A stretch of 64,000 nucleotides of DNA from Grifola frondosa (taxonomy: Eukaryota > Basidiomycota > Agaricomycetes > Polyporales > Grifolaceae): contig LUGG01000019.1 of the NCBI GenBank assembly GCA_001683735.1, forward strand, positions 558,001 to 622,000, read 5' to 3'. This document shows positions 45,971 to 57,535 of the stretch, in pieces; positions within the stretch are counted from its first letter, which is position 1, and each line of letters starts with the position of its first letter. Position numbers and translations under genes: made by a program. The notes under the pieces are model-generated. The model was not told where the DNA came from and did not search any database. It worked only from the letters and a program-made list of their open reading frames with translations.

Positions 45971-47601
45971 TTAGCTCTCCGTATTCCCAGTCAAAATGCC
46001 TCTCGCCCAGGCGGAATCCCCCGCCAACTGTTGCGTAAAGCAGTCGCCCAGTACTTCGTGTAATTGCGCCAACACGCGAGCATCCTGTTCAGACTCTGTA
46101 TGCAAAGGGATAGGCATTTTGGAGGGTGGGTATAATATTTTGAAGGCATCCTGGTAATTGGATAGTATGATAAACATCAAGAATTGATGCCACAACATCT
46201 CCACTTACCATGACAGAATCGACTAGCATGCTCATTTCCCCTGGCATGCACTCGCTACCAACCACTTTTGCGCCGCCACCCTCGACAAGGCCCTTCCTGA
46301 TGGCTTCCTTGCCGACCCCCATGAGTCCGCGAATGGCGCCCTCTCGTGTACCCCTGCTCTTTCCAGGTGAAATAAGCGCGAGAAGTAAGGTTTTCATTAT
46401 TCGGGGAGAAAGTGAAGGGTACGTTGTTGAATAATGGGTAAGGAGGTGAGACAGGATTTGTGCAGCAGTTGTTCGAAGATGCGTCGCGTGTGAAGGGGGA
46501 AGCGAGGAGTGTAGCAGGATGGAGAGAATCGGGGGAAGAAGTTGATGTAGCTGAGTGGCAATCCATTCAAAATTACATTCAGGCAAACAAGCTTAAGCGA
46601 TACTTACATATGGTTCCACGAATAATGTCGAATTGTCGAGGAGCGCACCGATCACGTCAAGGAGCACTTCAAATCTTCCATCATTTTCGGTCTGCATACC
46701 CCCTTTAACGGGCCGACAACCCCTTCACCAACCCAGCGTACGAGATAAGGCAGCAAAGGCGATAATCCTGCATCATGCCGCAGGCTGGCCAAGGCGGCTG
46801 TCCTTTTTGCTTGGTCCGAAGAAGTCGGTGGGAGCAACGAGGACGTGAGTCGGGTATAGTACAGCTGCAACTCGCGCGAGAGGACCTGTTTGACGAGTTG
46901 TTGTTGCTGCTTTTTTGATGTTTGGATGGGAGAAGGCCGCCCGGGCGATGGTGGGGTAGGTGGAAAGATCGTGCCTATTCGTGAGGGCGATCCGGGTCTC
47001 AGAGCGGCTGGCTCCTGATCTGTGGCTCGAGGTATGGAAGGCGGGTTTTCGGGAATCAATGGCTGAACGCCCTCAACAGCAAGCCAATGAGCAGTCCAAT
47101 TTACGCCTTTCGGCATGGTGATCTTCTCTTCTCGCAAGACGCGATCAAATTCAATCTCCTCATCTTCAACGAAGTACACTGAACCTGCCGACTGCAGTTG
47201 CGGAAATGGAAGGGCGCGTCGGAACGTCGGTGGGTTGTGGGGAGAGTGGCCATAAATGGGTTCAATGTTGAGAACACGCAGTGCTTGGTCGATATCTGAC
47301 GTAGTCATAGTGGTGCGTCTGGCATGGCGCATGAATCTGGCTGCCTCCTATGAGGAACTAGGTAAACCACAGGAACAATGAACAGGAGATACATACGCAC
47401 CTCGACCACTTGGTGTATTCGGTATTCGACATCACTCGCCAAAATGAGGCTACAATATCAGACAGGTTCGAGATATTCAAAGAGTCTGCTACATCCTTGA
47501 GGAGTCTAGACATGTAAGATCGAGAAGAAAGCATGATTGTTTTGAAAACGAACTCGGATGGAATCTGGCTTGTATATTCCGGTAAGTTGAGTTGCAGGCA
47601 T
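45971..47601 (-). CDS. TAF6: TFIID/SAGA subunit TAF6
   Basis: The histone fold is split by introns: MPATQLTGIYKPDSIR, then DVADSLNISNLSDIVASFLASDVEYR (the AAAA run at 47441-47444 needs one more base), then FMRHARRTTMTTSDIDQALR. The YGHSPHNPP linker follows, then EEKITMPKGVNWTAHWLAVEG and the C-terminal HEAT region: LVKQVLSRELQLYYTRLT, LLPYLVRWVGEGV, EVLLDVIGALLDNSTLFVEPY (the CCCCC run at 46699-46703 needs one more base), LHQLLPPILSILLHSSL, and the end ILTGNTES at 45971. TAF6 pairs with TAF9 in TFIID and SAGA in the nucleus. Because it is essential in other fungi, the two frame breaks are best read as sequence errors. Confidence 0.9.
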
Positions 47602-47840
47602 TCGAGCCTTCAGACTTTGCTTGTTCATTGCAACTTAGCGAAGAATTCCGTGTCAGTTCACGTTCAAAGTTATGGTGATGGTGGAACCTTGAGCAGGTGG
47701 TGGTTTCGAGAGCAATAAACAGACACTCATTAAGCGCCTCTCCACTCGCCACGTGTGTGACATTACCAAAATAAGAAACTATCGTGCTGAGTGCTCAGGT
47801 TTGTTCTCTGTGCACACGTTACTCGGGGGGTGTCTTACGA
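47602..47840. promoter_or_regulatory. Divergent promoter, TAF6 / RPC11
   Basis: TAF6 starts at 47601 (minus) and RPC11 at 47841 (plus), leaving 239 bp that must serve both core transcription genes. I see no convincing TATA box; CA-rich stretches occur near 47750. An upstream ATG at 47784 is in frame with RPC11 but would add a 19-residue tail not expected in this family. Confidence 0.6.
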
Positions 47841-48375
47841 ATGCTATTCTGTCCGAATTGCGCGAACTTGCTGGTCATTTCCGCTGAGACTGGGTACAAT
47901 AAATGGGCATGCAATACTTGCGCATATGAATTTCCAATAACCAAACAGGTTCGTCATGTTTTCATTTTCATATTTCCTCGCAAACCGCTTGATCCATCGT
48001 TGCAGATGACCTCTCGTACTAAACTTAAGCGGAAGGAGGTCGACGATGTTTTGGGTGGAGGTGAAATGTGGAAACACGCAGACTCTACGGCGGGTATGCC
48101 TGCTGTTCAAGTGGCTCTCTGCCTATTCTCAAAATATAAATCTTTAGCGACATGTCCGAAGTGTGATCATGGCAGGGCGTATTTCTACCAACTTCAAATT
48201 CGTTCTGCGGACGAGCCAATGACTACTTGTGTGTACGCTTTTATTCAAGATATAAATGGTCTAATATACAACTTTCCGTAGTTTATCGGTATATTTTTGT
48301 TTGAAATTTGTCCAATGATCTTCTAACCCGAAGTACAGTTGTGCGTCTTGTGGAAACAACTGGCGAGAGAACTAG
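47841..48375 (+). CDS. RPC11: RNA polymerase III subunit RPC11 (TFIIS-like)
   Basis: Five exons (47841-47948, 48006-48093, 48148-48228, 48282-48288, 48339-48375) sum to 321 nt, 106 residues, close to the 110 of yeast. The N-terminal zinc ribbon has MLFCPNCANLL and WACNTCAYEF. The linker is MTSRTKLKRKEVDDVLGG. The C-terminal ribbon has TCPKCDH, QIRSADEPMTTFYRCASCG and ends NNWREN. The acidic pair in SADEPMT is the hairpin that stimulates RNA cleavage in Pol III. The fourth exon is only 7 nt and restores TTFYRC. All introns have GT...AG ends and no frame problem is present. Confidence 0.93.
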
Positions 48376-49134
48376 TAACGTCTTCACGACATGTACATTG
48401 ATCCCATATTTTTTGATCCGTAGGGTGCGTCAGTTTAATGCGCTTTGCCTGTCTGGCCGTTATTGACCCTATTTGAATATTGCGCTGTTTCGTTGTCGTT
48501 TAGGGGGCGGTTTATCGGAGAACGACATTCACAAATTACAGCATATCTAAGCCTAGATGTTCAATATCAGATCGGGTGTATTGCTATCCCTCATTGTTTT
48601 TTGGAGCCTTGCATACTCATGCGCACAGTTTGACATCTGAACGACCCTGGTCCTCATGGTGGTGGTTCGGAATGTTCGTTCATCGCATCCAAATGGCTTG
48701 GACTTTCCTGAACTCTTCGCATCGAAGATGAATCAATGTGAATGGCGTAAGGGCGTCGACGACAAAGGATGTAGGCTCTATATATTATAAAGGTAGTCCA
48801 GCTGAATTATCTTCTAATGCTGTTGCCTGGCTATATGTCAACATAAAAAATAGAGAATATTCTAGTTAGTCCGGCGCCAATGCGCTATAGGCGCTAAATA
48901 AAAACGCCACAGGGTGCGCTTTGTCTGGAAACAAGTCCGATCTCGCGCTCTCAATATCCTCCCTCTTCGTTCTCATGCTAGAATAACTAAGAGCGACTAA
49001 GTTTGGGGTTTTCAAAGCCCACCACACTTATCCAATCCATTCTCTTCATCTGTATAAACTCATCGCTTGTATATTAACACACGCTCGTATTATCTCGAGA
49101 CTACCTTGCTTCTCGCATCTTACCATCCACCATC
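48376..49134. other. Intergenic, upstream of the K+/H+ antiporter
   Basis: About 760 bp. It contains the RPC11 3' end and the antiporter promoter. AT-rich TATA-like stretches lie near 48777-48797 and 49050, and a pyrimidine-rich leader precedes the ATG at 49135. No gene is supported. Confidence 0.45.
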
Positions 49135-52100
49135 ATGCGGGAGTTCTCTAGGGCGATAATGGATATTACTAGTTCTGTGCTTCACAAGCGGGAGGCAGCA
49201 GAACAGGTGAGTGTGTCCGATGTAGAAATTCACCGTGTCCAATCGTCCTTTTCTAGGGTGGCCTCCTAGATGGCCAGAATCCCACTGCCTTCAACACTGC
49301 TGATCCATTGCGATTATGGATCATACAAGTTGGTTAGTGCATGCTCTTTTCCACATTTGTTACCTTACTCAAATCTACTACAGGTGTCATCGTAATCATT
49401 GCCCAGCTATTAGCGCTCGTTCTCGGCAAGATCAGGCAGCCAAAGGTCATTGCTGAAGTTATTGGGGGAATCATCTTGGGTGTGTGCTCTCAGGATTGTG
49501 AGCGATTGCATCTCAATGTAACTATAATTCATTCCCCTAGGTCCAACCGCATTTGGTCGCATACCCGGCTTCACGGAACATATATTTCCTGAAGCCTCCC
49601 GCCCGTATCTTTCTCTTGTCGCTAATATTGGGCTCTGCCTCTTCCTCTTCCTTGTCGGTCTCGAAATTGATGCAGCAGTGATTAGACGTAATGCTCGTCT
49701 CTCCGTGACAGTGGCTCTCGCGGGCATGTGCCTTCCTTTCGGACTCGGGGCTGCGCTCTCTGTCCCGCTCTATCATACATTTATTCCATCTAGCGTCAAG
49801 TTCACCAATTTCATGCTTTTTACTGGCGTTGCATACTCGATCACAGCATTCCCCGTGTTGTGTCGAATCCTAACGGAACTGAAGCTGCTCGATACCACTG
49901 TAGGCATCGTCGTGCTTTCTGCAGGCGTTGGGAATGATATTATCGGCTGGACGCTTCTCGCGCTCAGTGTTGCCCTTGTTAATGCTGGATCTGGCCTCAT
50001 GGCCCTCTGGATTCTGCTGACCTGTGTCGGATGGACGTTGTTACTTCTATTCCCCGTAAAGTATGTCGTGTACTGGCTCGCTCGCCGAACAGGCTCGATC
50101 GAGAATGGACCAACCATGTTTTTTTGACGACCATCATACTGCTTGTATTTGGGTCTGCGTTTTTCACAGACATCATAGGGGTGAGCGCAGTTCCTTATCC
50201 CACATATCTACTTGTTGAGGGCGATTGATAGGTGCACGCCATTTTCGGCGCATTTCTTGCGGGACTTGTAGTCCCTCGGGAAGGTGGACTGACCATTGCT
50301 CTTACTGAGAAGCTGGAAGATATGGTTTCCATCATCTTCCTTCCTCTTGTACGGCTGTCTCTTATCTATTGAGAAAAACATTCTGATCTATAATCAGTAC
50401 TTCACACTTTCCGGACTTTCCACAGATCTGGGCTTGCTAAATAACGGTAAGAGATGTTCTTCATCGCGCTACGTCTACTGAGAACTTGACAGGTATTACG
50501 TGGGGATACACCATCGCAATCTGTGCATTGGCGTATTTCGGCAAATTCGGCGGCTGCACGCTCGCAGCAAGATATGCAGGTTTCACCTGGCGTGAATCGA
50601 GCACGATTGGATCTTTGATGAGTTGCAAAGGGTTGGTCTCTCGTCAATTCTCCGTGATTAATAACTCACATGACATCATAAGGCTGGTCGAGCTAATTGT
50701 GTTAAACGTCGGGCTCTCTGCGGGGATTCTCTCTCCGAGAGTCTTTTCTATGTTTGTCCTCGAGGCGCTGCTCCTTACGTTCATGACTACACCTGCGGTC
50801 ACTCTACTCTACCCTCCTCAGTACCGCATCCGCGCATCCGCCACAGGTTCAAACTTCAATAATATACATGGCGAAACAGCTGCCGACCATTCATCACGGA
50901 AGTCAGCCGGCTTCGTAGATGGCGCCATCGAGGCGGGAGAGGCGAAGACGCGGTTCACAGTTATTTTAGACAAGCTCGAGCATCTCCCCGGTATGATGGC
51001 GCTTACACAGCTGATCCAGCCACCACACGTATACTCGGAGAAGGAGAGCAGTACATCATTGGATATAGGCTCTGCCTCATCGCACAAACAGATGCACCTC
51101 TCACAGGAAATCTCCATCGACGCGCTGCGCATTATCGAGCTCTCCGACCGGACGTCCGCAGTTATGAAGTCCTCGAATACGGACACCCTGATCGCTACGG
51201 ATCCGCTTCTCGATATTTTTGGCATGTTCGGGGGGCTGAACGGATTTCATGTATCGCCGTCGCTTGCGGTGGTCCCGCGTGACGATTTATCTTCATGCGT
51301 CGCGGAACACGCCAAGCGAAGTGGCTCGCAGTTGGTGCTTGTGCCATGGTTACCTCCACATTATTCGTCCGTTCCAATAGCAGAGTCTATCTCTGAAGGT
51401 GACGGCATGACGCCTCGCGCGAGCTACATGCCAAACCCTTTTGACGCACTGTTTAAGGCAACTTCGTCGAGTGTGGATGCATCTGCCTCGACATTGCATT
51501 CACACTTCGTCCGTGGAGTTTTCGCCCAGTGCAGTACAGATGTCGCGCTCTATGTTGACCACCACCTCCCAGGAGGGAGCCCAAAGTTCACTGTCGGAGG
51601 CACATACCACTTGTACCTACCTTTCTTCGGCGGTCCCGACGACAGACTGGCACTCGACCTCGTGATGCAGCTGTGCGCCAATCCTCGGGTTAGTGCGACT
51701 GTGCATCGAGTTATTAAGCGCGAGCTCGACCTTCGGCAGAATCACTCCGCCGATAAACCGAGGGTTTGTACGGACGAACATGTGGACGATGCAAACGCAG
51801 TCACCGTCGCATCTGTATGCTTCGTTGCGGGATTCCCTGTGTGTGTTTGTGCTCATATGGTTCGCAGGCTACCGGCTTTCCGGATACCGTTTATGGGAAC
51901 GCTACGACACAGACGAGGTTACAATCAGAGACCGCTGACAATATCGCTTGGGCGCGTTATACTTCGCATGTCCATGCTAGTGCAGCACTTTCGCGGATCG
52001 AGTTCGCTGAGCTGCCAACTCCGACCCCGTTGCATGCCGTGATAGAACGGGCGGCTAGCATGGTGGCTGCTACAGCTGAGAACCGGAGCAGGCTTTTAGT

Positions 52101-52290
52101 CATTGCCGGTCGTTCGCGGAGGCTCGCAGCTGAGAACCACCATACAGAGCTGAAACAGCTCATGGAGAAATACGGCGGCATGGGCGGTGAGGTCAAGAAG
52201 ACTGTCGGCGATGTCACAGCTGCACTTGTTGTATCCGGATGTGAGGCGAGCGTCGTGGTTTTGCAGGCAGCTAACGTTTCTATTGACTAA
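49135..52290 (+). CDS. KHA1: Kha1-type K+/H+ antiporter (CPA2 family)
   Basis: Starts MREFSRAIMDITSSVLHKRE. The twelve-helix exchanger has LLALVLGKIRQPKVIAEVIG, GLCLFLFLVGLEID, TAFPVLCRILTELKLL, VVLSAGVGNDIIGWTLLAL (the paired Asn-Asp of the CPA2 active site), FGAFLAGLVVPREGG and SLMSCKGLVELIVLNVGL. A soluble tail of about 400 residues follows, ending EASVVVLQAANVSID. Yeast Kha1 exchanges K+ for H+ across Golgi or late secretory membranes. The T run at 50119-50125 has seven T where eight are needed (TMFFLTTIILLVFG); as written it gives a stop. The 51-nt segment 50633-50683, open in frame, is best removed as an intron to give CKGLVELIV. Confidence 0.9.
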
Positions 52291-52848
52291 TGAGACTCCG
52301 ATACGACCCTTACGACTCTGATGACCATTCATACCCATCATACCTCAAGTCCTCCATTGTAACACCTCCCAGTACTAACAATTGCAATGCCTCGTATGTT
52401 GGTGACCATGAGATGCCTCCTGTGTATCAAAGTATCATCCTGCATCTGCAAGAATGTTCTCTAGCCTGATTCTCTTATCTACAAGGTGTATATCATACCA
52501 AATGCAACTTGAATGAAATTTCCTAATCTCAATACAGTTTTGCGATTTTACTGGAGATCTTGAATGCTGTCTTTTGTTCTCAGTTACAAGCGTGTATTAC
52601 TGTATTAGTGTCCAAAAAGAGAGTATCTCTTGTAACCTCCTCAGTTTGGGATCACTTCAACGAGTGTTACCAAACAATCCTCTTTTCATGTCATTCTGGC
52701 AGATACTGCTCCTGAGTCCATAAATTTTATACTAAGCTGACAAAATTGTACGCATATGTCTGTATCCCCGGAAACCATATATTGATAGGCGGCTGTCACA
52801 CTGATACATCCATGTCATCAGACTGATACTTCCGCTCAGTACCGTCCT
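52291..52848. other. Convergent intergenic region
   Basis: About 560 bp between the 3' ends of the antiporter (plus) and the unassigned minus-strand gene. Only AT-rich, 3'-UTR-like sequence was seen. Confidence 0.5.
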
Positions 52849-53468
52849 TCAGAGCTGTATGGCGTCGAGTACCTGAATCAAGGACTAGAATTGTTTGGTC
52901 AATACCTCGACGAAGCACGGAAAATATTGATGCTTACCATCAACGCGTCGCTCGGCAGCGCTACATGGACAAGGAGCTCTGCCACGGAGGCGATGCTCTG
53001 ATGAAATACGATCATCTCCCCTGGGGGAAGGTTTGTCCAATCCGGAGCATCGAGGTTCTCTGAATGACCCTCAAACCTCCCCAAAACGATTCTCCGACCT
53101 TGACCGAAAGCGGGAGGGAGGACAGAGGAGGGATCCATGATGATGAAATGCAAAATGTAGTGATCAGGATCTTTGAAAATAGTTCCATTGTCTGGCGCCT
53201 AGGGTGGACATGGTTCAACGTACATTCATCACTGGGTCGATGAAGTAAAGGCATGGCTCACCTTAATATACTCCAATTGTACTGTGCAGCGCAACTCGCC
53301 AACGCCGCCGACATCACTGGAACCATTTTTCTTCCTATTTGCAGAGATCCAATTGTCAACGGGTCCAGGTAAGCCATGAACTCTCTTGCGGAGTTCTGCT
53401 TTGGCGTCCTCATCGTAGATGCGGCGAGGAAGACGCAAACGCGCCACGGTTTTAATGAAAAGGGGCAT
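52849..53468 (-). CDS. Unassigned protein, about 165 residues
   Basis: Starts MPLFIK at 53468. The first exon encodes a basic Arg-rich opening (VARLRLPRRIYDED), GLPGPVDNWISANRKKNG and ELRCTVQLEYIK. The second (acceptor at about 53207) encodes APDNGTIFKDPDHYILHFII, PPAFGQGRRIVLGRFEGHSE and ELLVHVALPSDALM. A 7-codon last exon ends VLDAIQL at 52849. The exons join in phase and the alternation of charged and hydrophobic residues looks like a folded beta protein. I do not recognise the family; no signal peptide or membrane helix is seen. Confidence 0.6.
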
Positions 53469-54568
53469 CCTTTGGAGTAGAACCTTGCGGTGCTTGACCG
53501 CCGGGAGTTTAAGAATGCCTCACCAAGTGACCCCTTCATGTATCTAAGGTTCATCCGCGACATGATACACTTACCGTTATCACTGCAATCCTAGGATCCC
53601 AATTTATATGGGAGAATGGACGAGAACGGCAACAAAGTCCAGCCGAACCGCGAATTCAAAGGCACCTGTCCGTCCGCCGGCTCTTCAGAAGTTGATGTAT
53701 CAATCACGTCCGTGAAGGAGATTCACCAAACTGCACTTATTAGGCAGGTGCTCAATATCTGTTCTGCACATGTTAGCATTAGTTCAATCATGCGTTTTAT
53801 GACGATTGAGTCCCCTCACCGCCATTGACCAGCAGCCCTCAAGGGAGGCTACTGCCCCGTAGCTGATACGCGAGTACATAGCTCCGTGAATTGGCGCCAA
53901 GAGATTCTACGATACGCGCGTAACACTTGCCCGTGCCTCCTGTTATTGAAGGTGCGATCCATGTGGGAGAATCACCGTTTCTCTAAGGTATTCCATCAGA
54001 TCAATCCTGAGGGACACAGCAAGACTATGCCTGTTGACCAGCATGTCCGAATGATGCATAAACGTTGGGCTATGCAGTCGAATAAAGCAACAGGCAGCCA
54101 CTGTGGACCTACAACGAACAACAAACAGCACACAAATATGGGTCACATGATAACAGAATGCTTTGGGAAATGTGACCTACGGACCGGGACTGGTCATGGA
54201 TTCAGCCGCCATGGCTGCCTCGTGTTGCAGGCGAGGTGAGATTAATGTTGAGTTCCCCCCGCATGCCCTTGCTCAGTCCGCTCACATCGCTGGCACGGCG
54301 CTTCCTTGTGAGGGGGCCTCTCGGTCCATATCTGCTCGGGGAGCTCGACTGTAGGGGCCCTGGCCCTTTCCGCACGGATTGATTAAGACAAGACTGCCAC
54401 GACCAGGTCGGTGGGATACCTATCCCCTATAACTTCATTCTACTGACTATCACATCCAGTGATCATCTGTTTACGAGCTACTCACCTTATATCCCCCTCC
54501 TTCACCGCCCCCACACCAGCTCCTTCCGTACGCCCATTCATAGGTTTGGGTCCCTTATTCAACTTGTC
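53469..54568. other. 1.1-kb stretch without a supported gene
   Basis: A short open frame at 53616-53828 (plus) starts with a hydrophilic peptide but shares no motif and has no matching neighbours. The last 120 bases are pyrimidine-rich and are the likely promoter and leader of the DUF6699 gene. Confidence 0.4.
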
Positions 54569-55654
54569 ATGTTCAAGTGGTGGAAGAAAGGAATCGACTC
54601 CACCCCCCTGCGCCAAGGATCGGCAGGATCGAGCTACCGGATGTGGAGACGCCGGTCGTCCTCGACTATCGAAAGGCGCAGTTATCAAATGGGTGGTCGT
54701 CGGATAGCGAAAGCTCGAATTCCCCGAGCACGCCGTCGACCCCTTGGCTGAAGCAACCCATGCCTGGCCCGGGACATACTAAGTGGGGAAGTAGATCGTC
54801 GACGCCACAACCTGCTCATGATAGACCATCGACCCCCAAGCTTGAAGTGTTAAAGCCTAAGCCCCGCAGGTCTTCGATACCCAACCCCGAATTATTGAAA
54901 GCGGCTCACCGTCGATGCTCGGTACCCCATTCAGAGACATCTGCAAGGACTCAGAAATCCGAAGTCCAATCTACAAAGCCTCTGAAGGGTATCCTGAAAC
55001 CTTGTAAGATTTATTTCTTCGTCTCTATATCAAGCATTGTCCACTCACTGATCACGCACGTCTGCAGCACGTCCTTCGCCGCCGCCACCCATCACACTAC
55101 ATTGGCAGCTCTTGCCGTATCATCCTCAGATATCGAAGAGGAGGGTATATTTCGACATTCGGCAACGCGGAGTGTATTTCCAAGATCACCTCGGGTGCTC
55201 TCTAGTCGCCTTGAAGAAAAGTGACTTGGAGAAGGCTGCCTCTGACCAACAGATTCAGCCGTTGGCAAAGATGACCATTTGCTGTGCGTACCTGCCGGAC
55301 ATTAAAGTCCACGTCTCGAACCGCGCCGGACACGGAATTCAATGTGCAGATGTCTTCGACTCCATATACAAGGAGTTCAACCACGCCCTTACAAACGAAG
55401 AGCGCGAGCGCTACTTCTCGAACTCGAAGGGACGACTTGCTCGATGCGAAGCCGCATTCAAGAAGAGGTGTGAGGATGAAACCACAGTCGTTGCTGCAGC
55501 AGAGCTTGCGAAGGGTATGCGGCGAGTGGACCTGCTGGAGGGTCGCACCATTTTCATGGGTTTGCGGCGCCCGCATGATTCGGATGACAAGCCTAATACT
55601 TACTGGGTGCTTGAACTGGGATATCCACCTTGCGACGACAAGGCACGACGATGA
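54569..55654 (+). CDS. DUF6699-domain protein
   Basis: Starts MFKWWKKGIDST, then the C run at 54603-54608 needs one more C to reach PPAPRIGRIELPDVETPVVL. A Ser/Pro-rich linker with SSTPQPAHDRPSTPKLE-type repeats follows, then an intron at 55004-55067. The folded domain has PPPITLHWQLLPYHP, RRVYFDIRQRGVYFQDH, YKEFNHALTNEERERYF and GMRRVDLLEGRTIFMGL, with the stop at 55652-55654. That pattern marks the basidiomycete DUF6699 family, of unknown function and often expanded in these genomes. The extra-long linker is notable. No signal peptide; probably cytosolic or nuclear. Confidence 0.8.
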
Positions 55655-56178
55655 CGATTTTCATGCTATCTTAAACATGTCGGGAACATCATACGGTCAG
55701 TGATTCTTGCTAGAACAGTCATCTGGGAGCTTACCTTGTTCAGCTTTAGGACTGAATATATATAATCATGCACACTCGTTCTGCCTCGCATACCTACCCC
55801 CCTCTCAGACTGCATGGCTCTGTGACTGGCCATCACCGACCCTTCATTTACATCCTTTGTACCATTGCATGCGTCTCGACTCTCATTCTACCTCCCGTCT
55901 TTTTACGGTGTATCTTCACTCGGATCCTTCTATGTTGTACCCGTACCATTTATCCCATGTTCGCGTAGTTAGTAATCACATCAATGTAGCTGCAGGTCCT
56001 GCGTAGTGAGTCAATCTCAGATCGCGTTGTGTTTTGGCTTGACCTGAGGTTTGAGCACAAATTCTACCCTTGAACTGTCATGTATATGACCTATAAAACA
56101 AGAGAAATTATTGCAGTGACAAAAGACACCGCTTGTCGACCACTCACTGAGCAATGCCGTCCATGATGCTAATGCGGG

Positions 56179-56199
56179 AGGCCTCGAGAGGCCTCGAGG
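56179..56199. repeat. Tandem palindromic GAGGCCTCGA repeat
   Basis: Two head-to-tail copies of GAGGCCTCGA, each containing the palindrome GAGGCCTC. It is a short local repeat in the gene-poor stretch. No function can be assigned. Confidence 0.7.
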
Positions 56200-57507
56200 A
56201 TTGCTGCGGGTATGCGCATGGAAGGAGATGCCGCCACAGACTGACGTGGCCGAATGTGATGTCGCATTCATGAAAAGGACGATACACTTGAAGAAAACGA
56301 TACCAAAGATATAACAACTAAGAGACGGCGGATAATCAACGCTCCCTTCCTTCCACTGCAATTTTCACTGAAAATAAATTTCTCATCAAAACCCGGATAA
56401 CTTGCCACGAACCGTTAACTCCTGTAGGTGCTCCATAATGTTGTCGAATATTCAACGGTCCTGATAACAATGCCACTTTGATGCCATTCCCATATCGCTG
56501 GCAGGTTGAGGGCGATAAAACCACCGGCAATATGAGAATGCCACTCACTGGTCCTTTTCGACCTCATGAGAAACCGCTCGACCAGATTTACATCAGTATT
56601 ACTCATTGGTCTTCACGTCGACGCTGAGAGGCGAAGAGCCGTGTTGGCAGGTTTGTGAGCTGGACACTTGTTGTTTGAATCGCGCTCCTGTCACAAGCAC
56701 GTGCAGTCCCGTAACGCGATTCGGAGACTGAAGTGGGCCGAGGCAAGCGAGTCGTGCCGGCTGCACTTCCGATACTAACTGACTTTCCAGAGGCATGGTG
56801 GAAAATCAATGCAACATGCGAGGCCATAAGGATAGAATTCTCTCGATACGCATCCACCGATCCAATCGTAGCCAACTCTTCAACTTTCCTATACCCCCAT
56901 TAAGTACTAGGCTAACTCATACTTACTTCTAGTCGATGCAACCGATCGCTTCGGATCGGTATTAAAATGACCAAAATTCGCCAACCAGACGAGCATACTG
57001 GATGAGTCCACAGTCTGTCCACACCGTGTCTAACTATGTCTATCTCTTCAGCTCACCGTCGGTCACACATTCCTTGGATTGGCCATCAATCAAAGGCATC
57101 ATCTCCCAGAGCGTTAGCCGTGTAAGGCGACAAGCTGGATCTCCAATATCCAACCCAGATGCGCGTAAGTCTTGTATGTTTTACTTGATCGAGGTCATCC
57201 TGGAACAACAAGAATATGTCATCTTGTCACCGCTGGACGTCCATCAGAGCTTGCGGTCAGACGCCGAGGTACTCCAGGAAATCGCATCTGCTTTCGTTAC
57301 TTCACCATCAATCCATGGACGTGCCGGTTGGCTTTAGATCTAAAAGGAAAGGGTTGTAAGGGGTTAGAATGTGTTGAAAATGACATATCTGCTCTCATCC
57401 TCTTCGCAGGCTGCGCAAGTTCGTCATAGCGGGTATATCAGCTCGGCGTGTGAACATGGAACCACTACATAGACCTGCATTCAGATATGGCATGTATTCT
57501 TACACCA

Positions 57508-57535
57508 TTGAACGCCTCCTGATAGAGGCGTTCAA
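57508..57535. repeat. Perfect 11-bp inverted repeat with 6-nt loop
   Basis: The arm TTGAACGCCTC (57508-57518) is followed by the loop CTGATA and the exact reverse complement GAGGCGTTCAA (57525-57535). A third partial copy (GGCGTTCAA) begins just after. It could form a strong hairpin in single-stranded DNA or RNA; no adjacent gene gives it a role. Confidence 0.75.
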
